A stretch of DNA of 64,000 bases, from NCBI RefSeq assembly GCF_025989185.1, contig NZ_JAPDNT010000017.1, positions 1 to 64,000 on the forward strand, read 5' to 3'. How positions within the stretch are numbered: position 1 is the first letter of the stretch; each line of letters begins with the position of its first letter. The position numbers were made by a program, and so were the translations under genes. The notes under the pieces are model-generated. The model was not told where the DNA came from. It saw only the letters and a list, made by a program, of their open reading frames with translations, and did not search any database. Of this stretch, positions 1-7,076 are shown piece by piece. The stretch comes from Limobrevibacterium gyesilva (GTDB taxonomy: Bacteria > Pseudomonadota > Alphaproteobacteria > Acetobacterales > Acetobacteraceae).

Positions 1-422
1 AGCGAATGGCGCCGCTGATGGCGGACATGCACGCCTGGTTGGAAACGACCTGCAGCCGCATCTCCGGCCGCAGCGACATGGCCGCGGCGATCCGCTACAG
101 CCTGAAACGCTGGGACGCGTTGATGCTGGTCCTGCGCGATGGCCGCGCCTGCATCGACAACTCGGCTGCCGAGCGTGCCATGCGCCCGATCGCCCTCGGC
201 AGGCGCAATTGGAGCTTTGCCGGATCGGGCGCCGGCGGCGAGCGCGCAGCGGCGATTTACAGCCTGCTCGTGACTGCCAAGGTGAACGGCCTCGATCCCG
301 AAGCCTATCTGCGCCATGTCATCGAGCGCGTCGCCGATCATCCCGTCAACCGCATCGCAGAACGGCTGCCCTGGAACGTCGACGGGATCCGCGCAAGGCT
401 GGACCAGCGGCTCGCTGCCTAG
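1..422 (+). pseudogene. IS66-family transposase (TnpC), C-terminal part
   Basis: The reading frame is open from the left edge and ends at a stop at 420-422. The protein carries the IS66 TnpC tail: the [21 protein letters not shown] stretch (catalytic Glu region of the DDE domain), the [15 protein letters not shown] block and a PWNVDGIR-type end. Only about 138 residues of a roughly 500-residue family lie in the window, so whether the rest is intact to the left cannot be seen. It is followed directly by an IS110-family gene. Typed as a fragment because of the window edge. Confidence 0.85.
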
Positions 423-508
423 CTGACGTCATGCAATATGCCCGCGCCTTAGGCGGACGCTTACCAACAATCTCCGACCTCAAGGGAACAGCCAACAGGA
501 GCGCAGCC

Positions 509-1540
509 ATGAAGCAATATGTCGGCTTGGACGTGTCGCAGAAGGAGACCTCGGTGTGCGTCGTGGACCAGAACGGGAAGGTCCTGTTCGAGGGCAAGGT
601 CGCATCGGACCCGGGTGCGCTGGCCGGGGTGATGCACAAGCGGGCGCCCGCTGCGGAGCGCATCGGCTTTGAGACGGGCGCGATGGCGAGTTGGCTCTGG
701 CACGAGCTGAAGCGCATCGGCCTGCCTGTCGTCTGCGTCGACGCACGCCATGCCCATGCTGCGCTATCGGTGCGGATGAACAAGAGTGACCCCAACGACG
801 CCCGCGGACTGGCAGAGCTGATCCGGGCCGGCTGGTATCGTGAGGCCCGAGTGAAGAGCGACGACAGCCAGGCGACGCGCTCGCTGCTCATTGCCCGCTC
901 CCGACTGGTCTGCATCCGCCGCGACCTGGAAAACCAGGTCCGCAGCCTGCTCAAGGAGATCGGCTTGCTGTTCCCGCGAGCGATCGGCGGACCGTTCCGC
1001 ACCCACGTGCTCCGGCTCCTCGACGACAAGCACGTGCTGCGCTCGATCGTCGAAGGGCTGCTGGCCGTGCACCAGCAGGTCGAGGAGCAGCAAGCCGTGC
1101 TCGACAAGCGTGTTCGCATGGAGGCCAAGTCCGACGAGACAATACAGCGGCTGATGAGCGTGCCGGGCGTCGGCGTTGTGACCGCCTTGGCCTTCCGCCA
1201 CACCATCGACGATCCCACGCGTTTTCGATCGGCGCAGACGGTGGGCGCCTATCTTGGTCTTACGCCACGGCGAAAGCAGTCGGGCGAGCAGGACTATAAT
1301 GGCCGCATCTCGAAATGGGGCGACCGGCTGCTGCGGACCTACCTGTTCGAGGCCGCCAGCGTCTTGCTGCACCGAACCCAGCGCTGGTCGATCCTGAAAG
1401 CCTGGGGCACCCGGCTGATGAAGCGTGTCGGCGCCAAAAAGGCCAAGGTCGCGGTCGCCCGCAAGATTGCCGTCATCCTGCACTGCATCTGGACCGACGG
1501 CACCAGCTTCGAGTGGGGGACAGAGACGAAGATGGCGTAA
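509..1540 (+). CDS. IS110-family transposase (copy 1)
   Basis: 343 residues. The start at 509 is chosen because the protein begins [20 protein letters not shown], the usual IS110 N-terminus with the first Asp of the RuvC-like DEDD site; the frame is open upstream without homology. The middle has the [20 protein letters not shown] block. The C-terminal Transposase_20 part has the helix-hairpin-helix-like [13 protein letters not shown] and the conserved [13 protein letters not shown]. No stops, so probably functional. IS110 enzymes use an element-encoded bridge/seek RNA; the non-coding flanks 423-508 and 1541-1780 are the places to look. Same length as the copy at 20926 but clearly divergent. 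Confidence 0.93.
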   Translation: MKQYVGLDVSQKETSVCVVDQNGKVLFEGKVASDPGALAGVMHKRAPAAERIGFETGAMASWLWHELKRIGLPVVCVDARHAHAALSVRMNKSDPNDARGLAELIRAGWYREARVKSDDSQATRSLLIARSRLVCIRRDLENQVRSLLKEIGLLFPRAIGGPFRTHVLRLLDDKHVLRSIVEGLLAVHQQVEEQQAVLDKRVRMEAKSDETIQRLMSVPGVGVVTALAFRHTIDDPTRFRSAQTVGAYLGLTPRRKQSGEQDYNGRISKWGDRLLRTYLFEAASVLLHRTQRWSILKAWGTRLMKRVGAKKAKVAVARKIAVILHCIWTDGTSFEWGTETKMA

Positions 1541-1780
1541 CCCACACTCAGCATTCCGGCCCTGCGGTTTAGGCAGCGCCGGTTGCTGTCCCTGCCGGGA
1601 CGGTGGTGTCGGTGACCTCGTTGTTTCGGCTGAAGGCAGCTTGCTTGCACTTCGGTCCACACGTTGAGGCACCCGCCCCGGACACAATCATGAGGCTCAG
1701 ACCTCGGAAAGGACCCTGACCCCGGCATGGCCATTAACATCGGAGTTGACAAACACCCGCGATTAAAGGGCCGAAACACA
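1541..1780 (+). other. Non-coding tail of IS110 copy 1 and junction with IS5 remnant
   Basis: No convincing protein in either strand. The stretch holds the 3' non-coding part of the IS110 element and the junction with the IS5-family remnant, whose homology to the other copy starts at 1781. A structured guide RNA could lie here, as in IS1111-type elements, but no clear subterminal inverted repeats were found for this copy. Confidence 0.4.
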
Positions 1781-2242
1781 GTGAAGACCACGGAGAGCGG
1801 CGGTCCTCATGGATACGACGCCGGCAAGAAGGTCAAAGGCCGCAAGCGCCATATCGTCACCGACACTGCGGGGCATCTGGTCGGACTGATCGTGCATATC
1901 GCCAGCATCCAGGATCGTGATGGTGCGGTTGCCGTGTTGGCGTCCATTCGCCGGCTCTATCCCTGGCTGCGACATATCTTCGCTGACGCTGGCTATGCCG
2001 GCGACAAGCTGCGCAATGCCCTGGCCGCGCTGGGACGCTGGACGGTGCAGATCATCAAACGCTCCGACACCGCGCAGGGCTTCGAGGTTTTGCCCCGACG
2101 CTGGGTCGTGGAGCGAACCTTCGCCTGACTCGGCAGATGCCGCAGGCTCGCAAAGGACTTCGAGACGACAATCGAAAGTTCAACGGCATGGACGCTCGTC
2201 GCCCACGTCCGACGGCTCACGCGCGCACTCGCAAGAGCTTGA
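1781..2242 (+). pseudogene. IS5-family transposase remnant with nonsense mutation
   Basis: Translation from 1781 gives VKTTESGGPHGYDAGKKVKG, then IVTDTAGHLVGLIVHIA and HIFADAGYAGDKL, the DDE core of an IS5-family transposase. The part upstream of VKTTE is replaced by unrelated sequence. A TGA at 2126-2128 stands where the frame expects TGG (…RTFA-W-LGRCRRLAKD…); past it the frame continues to a natural stop at 2240-2242. So this copy is both 5'-truncated and carries a stop. The element end, shared with the split copy at 20672, is at about 2272. Confidence 0.85.
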
Positions 2243-2282
2243 TACTCAATGCGCCATTCTGAGTCGGACACTCAAGGTTCAG

Positions 2283-2310
2283 AGCCTCCGGCAAACCCGG
2301 CGCGGTTCAG
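2283..2310. repeat. 28-bp direct repeat, copy 1
   Basis: The 28 bases here recur at 3743-3770 with one mismatch (A at 2294, G at 3754). The pair brackets the IS66 tail, the 107-residue ORF and the IS3 OrfA. It probably marks an old IS end or a duplication junction. Confidence 0.7.
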
Positions 2311-2311
2311 C

Positions 2312-2662
2312 AAGCTGTCGCGCCACAACGACGTGACCAAGGCGATGGACTACATGCTCAAGCGCTGGCACGCGTTCAGCCGCTTCCTTGCCGATGGACG
2401 CATCTGCCTCAGCAATAACACCGCCGAGCGGGCGCTGCGTGGCGTCGCCCTGGACAGAAAGTCATGGCTGTTCGCCGGGTCCGATCGCGGGGGCGAACGC
2501 GCCGCAGCGATGTATTCGCCGATCGTCACTGCCAGGCTCAACGACGTCGACCCGCGCGCATGGCTGGCCGACGTGCTCGCCCGGATCGGCGATCAGCCTG
2601 CCTCCAGATTGAACGACCTGCTACCGTGGCATTGGAAACTTCGCGAAAGGTTCGCGGCATGA
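2312..2662 (+). pseudogene. IS66-family transposase (TnpC), C-terminal fragment 2
   Basis: About 116 residues match only the IS66 tail: KAMDYMLKRWHAFSRFLADG, NNTAERALRGVALDRKSWLF, GSDRGGERAAAMYS and a PWHWKLRERFAA end. The upstream part of the open frame (2249-2311) is IS5 end and junction sequence. The divergence from the fragment at 1-422 shows that two IS66 elements contributed. It overlaps the next ORF by ATGA at 2659-2662. Confidence 0.85.
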
Positions 2663-2982
2663 TCCCACAAAACCTGCTGGACCTCGCACCCGAACTCGTG
2701 TCGGAGCTTCAGCAGCTGCTTTCTCGCGAAGGCGAGCAAGTCCTAGCAAACCAGGTCGCTCGCCTCGCTATCGCTGACCGCTGCCGGTGCGGCGACGACT
2801 TTTGTGCCACATTCTATACGGCGCCGCGACCTGCGGGCTCCTACGGACCAAACCATCGTACAATCGCCCTTGTACCAGCCCAAGGCATGCTCAGCGTTGA
2901 CGTCGTCGGCAACGATATAGTGGCCATCGAGGCTCTCTACCGGGACGACCTGAAGGCTAAAATCCACGTCGCAATGCCGTAG
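2659..2982 (+). CDS. Hypothetical protein coupled to IS66 tnpC
   Basis: 107 residues, starting at the ATG that overlaps the IS66 TnpC stop (ATGA, 2659-2662), a typical translational-coupling layout. The N-terminal half is helical (LVSELQQLLSREGEQVLANQ). The second half has a small Cys motif (CRCGDDFC) and a beta-rich end. No known family is recognised. The tight overlap suggests a passenger or accessory gene of the IS66 element, left behind when the upstream part of the IS was lost. Function unknown. Confidence 0.55.
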   Translation: MIPQNLLDLAPELVSELQQLLSREGEQVLANQVARLAIADRCRCGDDFCATFYTAPRPAGSYGPNHRTIALVPAQGMLSVDVVGNDIVAIEALYRDDLKAKIHVAMP

Positions 2983-3354
2983 CCCGTCACGCCATGCTTG
3001 GCGCGAATTCTGAAAGTCACGGCCACGGTCTTCGCCGGACGGATACGCGCTTACCCGGATGTGGCGCGATGATACAGATTTCCGCTGGTCGGCCGCCGCC
3101 TAATCGCGGCAGGCGCAAGTAACGCGCTGGCGACCTGAGCCCCTCCTTGCGGAGGAGGTCCCTGTGGGGACGATGGGAGCGGGCGAGACCGGGGAAACTC
3201 AAGCGACGGCGTCAGACGATCGCGCGGCTTAGATGGCTCCGCCCACTCCTTCTGATCCCATCATGAGGCGGCCCTGATCCCGACCTCGGAGAGAAGCAAG
3301 AGCTCCGCAGGACCATTCCTTCCGCATCGACGACACATACGAACGGGAGTTGAC
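2983..3354. other. Gene-free stretch between IS remnants
   Basis: No ORF with recognisable content. It includes a short GC hairpin around 3140-3160 (CTCC…GGAG). Probably leftover sequence between the IS66 passenger ORF and the IS3 remnant. Confidence 0.4.
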
Positions 3355-3651
3355 CTATGAGCCCCGAATAGAGAAGAAGTTTCCCCGCGCAGCCTCTTTC
3401 AGGATCAGCTTTTCAACCGTCAGGTCCGGCGCCGCGCGCCAGAGACGAGCGTTCTCCGCCTCCGATTCCTTCAAGCGGCGCACCTGCTCGCCCTTCAAGC
3501 CACCATATTCCTGACGCCAGCGGTAATACGTCGCCTCGGTCACGCCGATCACACGGACCGCGTCAGCAGCAGACTTACCCTGCGACTGAAGCATCTCTAC
3601 CTGCCGCGGCTTCGCAACAATCTCGTCCGCGGCGTGGTGCTTCCTGGCCAT
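3355..3651 (-). pseudogene. IS3-family OrfA (IS407-like), OrfB missing
   Basis: The product begins MARKHHAADEIVAKPRQVEM and carries the HTH (GKSAADAVRVIGVTEATYYR) and the leucine-zipper-like YGGLKGEQVRRLKESEAENA region typical of IS407-group OrfA, ending EKLILKEAARGNF before a few unrelated residues. Start at 3651 rather than 3666 because family members begin MARKHH. No OrfB (DDE) follows, so the element is dead. The outer IS end lies near 3690-3715. Confidence 0.85.
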
Positions 3652-3742
3652 CTTCACGTCCTCCATTCGTCTTTTCGCCTTACATCAGGGAGGACCACTT
3701 CTCAGGGGGCAGGCCACTATGGTCGCCTGAGTCAAATCAAAC

Positions 3743-3770
3743 AGCCTCCGGCAAGCCCGGCGCGGTTCAG
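3743..3770. repeat. 28-bp direct repeat, copy 2
   Basis: Second copy of the repeat at 2283-2310 (one mismatch). It lies between the IS3 outer end and the promoter region of the ABC transporter gene at 3900. Confidence 0.7.
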
Positions 3771-3899
3771 AGTTCACCATGCCGCAGATCGGACGATAAA
3801 CCCCCCAGAAACTCAATCTCGATGGCCTGCAATTTGCTTGACTCATTCCCGGCTGCACGACCACCGTACCCACTCATCGCTGCACACAGGAGCAACCCG

Positions 3900-4748
3900 A
3901 TGCGCATCCGTCTGCCATCCGCCGGTCAGTTCCTCAGCGCGGTCCTCCTCTGCGCTGCCATCGGTCTCACCCCCGCAGCCCGCGCTGAAAGCCTCCTCAA
4001 CAAGGTCAAGGACAAGGGCGTGATCGTTATCGGCACGTCTAACGACCCCCCGCTCAGCCACATCGATCCCGCCACCAAGCAGGCCGCCGGCGTGCTGCCC
4101 GACGTCCTGCGCGAATTCCTTTCCCGTCAGGGCATCAAGGCGCGCATCGAGGTCGTCGCCATGCCCTTTGCCAGCCTCATTCCCGCCGTCCAGAGCAACC
4201 GCATCGACCTCATGGGCGACGCGATGTACATCCGCCCGGAACGCCAGAAGGTCATGGACTTCACCGACGTGATCTTCTTCAATCCCGAATCGCTCGACGT
4301 TGCGAAGGGTAACCCCCTCAAGCTGCACGCTTTGTCCGATCTCTGCGGCCATTCCGGCGGCAGCTACCAGGGGACTGTCTATATCGACATGCTGAAGAAG
4401 GCGAGCGCAGCCTGCCCTGCCGGCAAGCCCATCGACGTCAAGCAGTACCCCACCATCCAGAACGTCTTCGCCGACCTCTCCGCCGGCCGGCTTGACGCCG
4501 GCGTCGTCGACGGCACCCTGTCCGCCTACGCGGTGCGGCAGAACCCCTCCCTGAGCTTCGAACTCGTCGCTGACTACAAGCCCGAAGACAAGCTCGACAC
4601 GGCCTGCGCCTTCGCCGTCAACAAGGAAGACACAAGCTTTATTGCCGCCTTCAACAAAGTCTACGCCCAGATGAGATCCGATGGCACCGCCGCCAAGCTC
4701 TTCGAGAAATGGGGCCTATCGCCAAGCGCCTTCTTCCTCAACCCCTAA
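3900..4748 (+). CDS. Amino-acid-type ABC transporter substrate-binding protein
   Basis: 282 residues, periplasmic solute-binding protein of the family-3 (SBP_bac_3) type. Start at 3900 gives a clean Sec signal peptide (MRIRLPSAGQ… with AxA before ESLLNKV, about residues 1-31) and is preceded by AGGAG. The upstream in-frame ATG at 3822 has no such features. Mature protein begins with the usual LNKVKDKGVIVIGTSNDPPL lobe, has the MDFTDVIFFNPE turn of cationic/polar amino-acid binders and a C-terminal AAKLFEKWGLSP. The permease follows 36 bp downstream. No ATPase gene lies in the cluster. Ligand cannot be told from sequence. Confidence 0.9.
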   Translation: MRIRLPSAGQFLSAVLLCAAIGLTPAARAESLLNKVKDKGVIVIGTSNDPPLSHIDPATKQAAGVLPDVLREFLSRQGIKARIEVVAMPFASLIPAVQSNRIDLMGDAMYIRPERQKVMDFTDVIFFNPESLDVAKGNPLKLHALSDLCGHSGGSYQGTVYIDMLKKASAACPAGKPIDVKQYPTIQNVFADLSAGRLDAGVVDGTLSAYAVRQNPSLSFELVADYKPEDKLDTACAFAVNKEDTSFIAAFNKVYAQMRSDGTAAKLFEKWGLSPSAFFLNP

Positions 4749-4784
4749 GCGGTCGAAACCAGCTCACAGGCAGGTCCACGCAGC

Positions 4785-5459
4785 TTGTTCGAAGACATCC
4801 GCGCCTGGACGCCGGACCTCCTGGACGGGCTCCGACTGACGGTAACCCTCACCATCGTCAGCATGGCGCTGGCGATGGTGCTCGGCCTCATTCTCGCACT
4901 CGGACGCATCCGCCCCCGGCGCGGCGTGGCCTACTGGGCATCCACAATCTTCGTCGAGCTCATCCGCGGCTCGCCGTTACTTCTGCAACTGTTCTACATT
5001 TACTACGTGTTTCCCTTCATCGGCATCCGCATGACACCGATTGCGGCCGGCGTCCTCGGCCTCACCATCAACTACAGCGCCTATCTCAGCGAAGTGTTCC
5101 GCGCCGGCATCATTGCCGTCGACAAGGGCCAGTGGGAAGCAGCCGACGCCATCGGCCTGCGCCCATGGCTTATCATGCGCCTCGTCGTGCTGCCCCAGGC
5201 CATCCGGATCGTCGTCCCGCCGGTCGGCAACTACTTCGTCTCCTTGTTCAAGGACACCGCCCTGGTCTCGACGATCTCTATCGGCGAACTGATCTTCCGC
5301 GGTCAGCTCATCGCCGCCGACACATTCAAATACCTGGAGGTCTACACGATCATCTTCGTCATCTACGTTGCCATCAGCCTCCCCGCGAGCCTGGGCGTGA
5401 AGGCGATCGAACGGCGTCTGCAAAGCTCCGCCCCAATGCCGCGCGCGCTGCGCGGCTGA
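4785..5459 (+). CDS. Amino-acid ABC transporter permease (HisM/GlnP type)
   Basis: 224 residues, inner-membrane permease. Begins with TTG at 4785, the only start that keeps the normal N-terminus FEDIRAWTPDLLDGLRLTVT. About five membrane segments are visible (for example VTLTIVSMALAMVLGLILAL). The polar amino-acid permease signature is present as FVELIRGSPLLLQLFYIYY and the EAA loop as QWEAADAIGLRPWLIMRLVV, the contact site for the ATPase. It pairs with the binding protein upstream and lies 15 bp before the DUF1989 gene. The ATPase must be supplied from elsewhere or has been lost. Confidence 0.9.
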   Translation: MFEDIRAWTPDLLDGLRLTVTLTIVSMALAMVLGLILALGRIRPRRGVAYWASTIFVELIRGSPLLLQLFYIYYVFPFIGIRMTPIAAGVLGLTINYSAYLSEVFRAGIIAVDKGQWEAADAIGLRPWLIMRLVVLPQAIRIVVPPVGNYFVSLFKDTALVSTISIGELIFRGQLIAADTFKYLEVYTIIFVIYVAISLPASLGVKAIERRLQSSAPMPRALRG

Positions 5460-5474
5460 AAGAGAGACGCGACC

Positions 5475-6068
5475 ATGCCCACCCTCATCCCGGCCCGCTA
5501 CGGCAAAGCGGTCAGACTCAAGGCCGGTGAAGCGCTCAAAATCATCAATACCCACGGCAACCAGGTGCTGGACACCTGGGCGTTCAACGCCAACGATCCG
5601 TCCGAATACATGTCCATGGCTCACACCCGCTCGCGCAACAGCCGCATCTTCGTCTCGCGCGATGACGCGCTGGCCAGCAACCACCGACGCACTATCCTGA
5701 CCATAGAGCAAGACACCTCACCCGGCCGCCACGACATCCTGCTCTGCGCCTGCAACGCATGGATCTACCGCGAACTCGGCATCACCGCCTACCATCGCAG
5801 CTGCTCCGACAACCTGCACGAAGCGCTGTCCGAATTCGGCCTGCAGATTCCCTGGACGCCATCGCCGCTCAACCTCTTCATGAACGTCCCTGTCGACCCC
5901 GAAGGCCGCCTCGACCGCCTGCCGCCCGAAAGCCGGCCAGGTGACTACGTGGTGCTGCGCACGGCCTGCGACGTGATCGTTGCGATCTCCTCCTGCCCCC
6001 AGGACATCACCGCCGTCAATGCTGGCCGGCCGAGCGACGCCGAGTTCGAGGTGATCGCGGCAGGATGA
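5475..6068 (+). CDS. DUF1989 family protein (urea carboxylase-associated type)
   Basis: 197 residues, about the normal length for DUF1989. Visible: the N-terminal IPARYGKAVRLKAGEALKII, NTHGNQVLDTWAFN, the MSMAHTRSRNSRIFV block and a Cys/His-rich middle (LLCACNAWIYRELG, YHRSCSDNL) with the NLFMNVPVDPEG motif. Family members sit beside urea/allophanate or guanidine degradation genes and amino-acid-type transporters; their biochemical role is poorly defined. Its position 15 bp after the permease indicates one operon, so the imported compound is likely a small nitrogen compound (inference). Confidence 0.85.
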   Translation: MPTLIPARYGKAVRLKAGEALKIINTHGNQVLDTWAFNANDPSEYMSMAHTRSRNSRIFVSRDDALASNHRRTILTIEQDTSPGRHDILLCACNAWIYRELGITAYHRSCSDNLHEALSEFGLQIPWTPSPLNLFMNVPVDPEGRLDRLPPESRPGDYVVLRTACDVIVAISSCPQDITAVNAGRPSDAEFEVIAAG

Positions 6069-6214
6069 TGAAAAGACCAGGGCTCTGCCCCGTAAGGGGT
6101 TCTCGTTATGGCTGTGCAGAAAGTGACGCTAAGCAATCGCTCGATATCGCTGGGAGACTTGCCGCTCCTCTAATTTAACTTATTGATTTTGTTTAAGTTG
6201 AGGTGGACCCGTTC

Positions 6215-6330
6215 CGTGGGACAGTTTGGCGACCATCGCGCGCCGCGTGATGTCGTGCTTCTTGGCCAGCCGCGCCGTCCACCAGTCCCGCTCACCCGCC
6301 AGCTTGAAGGGCCGGCGGCCGCCAACCGGC
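6215..6330 (-). pseudogene. IS630-family transposase N-terminal remnant
   Basis: On the minus strand a short frame reads GGRRPFKLAGERDWWTARLA followed by KKHDITRRAMVAKLSHG, matching the HTH/linker part of IS630-family transposases (the …KLAGERDWL.ARLAEKPDIT… pattern). No catalytic domain follows. It is a small relic within an otherwise gene-free stretch (6069-6660). Confidence 0.5.
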
Positions 6331-6660
6331 GAGGCAGCCGGGCTACCCGCTGCGCGCAAGCGCTGTGACGACCGCACCACTATTGCCACACCGACCGCGA
6401 ACCGTGGCGGGCTTCACCCGCTTTCGCGGATACTGTTGCGGCCTACACGGCCCCCCACGGACCGCCCGCGGCCGCCTCCAGATTGAACCCATCGGCTATG
6501 AACCGGCGCCTCTTGCGGCTCTGCACCATCGACACCTCCCAGGCCTTTCAGCCTATCACGGGTGTCCACCGAAGCGACCTGAGCCCGAACGTGACTGCGC
6601 CGATACTCGGTGGGGCTGGTGCCATGACATTGGCACCAGCCTGGAACCGTACTTCGCGAT
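6331..6660. other. Gene-free stretch
   Basis: Neither strand shows a recognisable protein, RNA or repeat; the reading frames present are low-complexity and lack starts with ribosome binding sites. Confidence 0.4.
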
Positions 6661-6996
6661 TCATAGCGGTCGGATTTTCTCCGCCGCCGCCCGATGCCGG
6701 CGGCGTTCTGGCCAACCGGCCATCTCGTCCTTCAGCCAGAACAGCACCGGGATCAGCGCGAATGTGCCGGCAGCGTAGCCGTAGTAGCCGAGGGCCGTCA
6801 TCGCGGCGTGAGGGGTGCGCGTGTGCAGCCACCAGGCGGACTCGGTCAAGGCGATGACCAGGAACACCGCAGAGACACACCCGATCAGCCATGCGAGGAT
6901 CGCGCCGGCCGCCAGCAGTAGCATGGCGAAGAGCCCCAGCACGCCGAACAGAAACACGCCAACCGACTTGACCACGAGGCGCCCAAGCAGACGCAT
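6661..6996 (-). CDS. Small membrane protein at the end of the tra operon
   Basis: 111 residues from the ATG at 6996 (MRLLGRLVVKSVGVFLFGVL). Three hydrophobic segments are visible: VGVFLFGVLGLFAMLLLAAG with AILAWLIGCVSAVFLVIALT, and YGYAAGTFALIPVLFWLKD, ending in a basic tail. Family not recognised. It is the last gene of the minus-strand tra block, about 80 bp after the ArdC/primase gene, so it is probably co-transcribed. A role in transfer or plasmid maintenance is only inferred from position. Confidence 0.6.
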   Translation of the reverse strand: MRLLGRLVVKSVGVFLFGVLGLFAMLLLAAGAILAWLIGCVSAVFLVIALTESAWWLHTRTPHAAMTALGYYGYAAGTFALIPVLFWLKDEMAGWPERRRHRAAAEKIRPL

Positions 6997-7076
6997 GACC
7001 GCCCTGCAGCCCGAAGGCTCCTCCCTCCCTTGGCACTTCATCGGTCGATGCCGATGGAACCTTGGCCCGCTTCACC

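Noticed and set aside
209-508. N-terminal extension of the IS110 copy 1 gene
   Set aside because: Overlaps the IS66 fragment in another frame, Arg-rich, and family members begin at the [10 protein letters not shown] position.
3017-3202. Short minus-strand ORF in the gap after the IS66 passenger gene
   Set aside because: Arg/Pro-rich composition, no ribosome site and no family resemblance.
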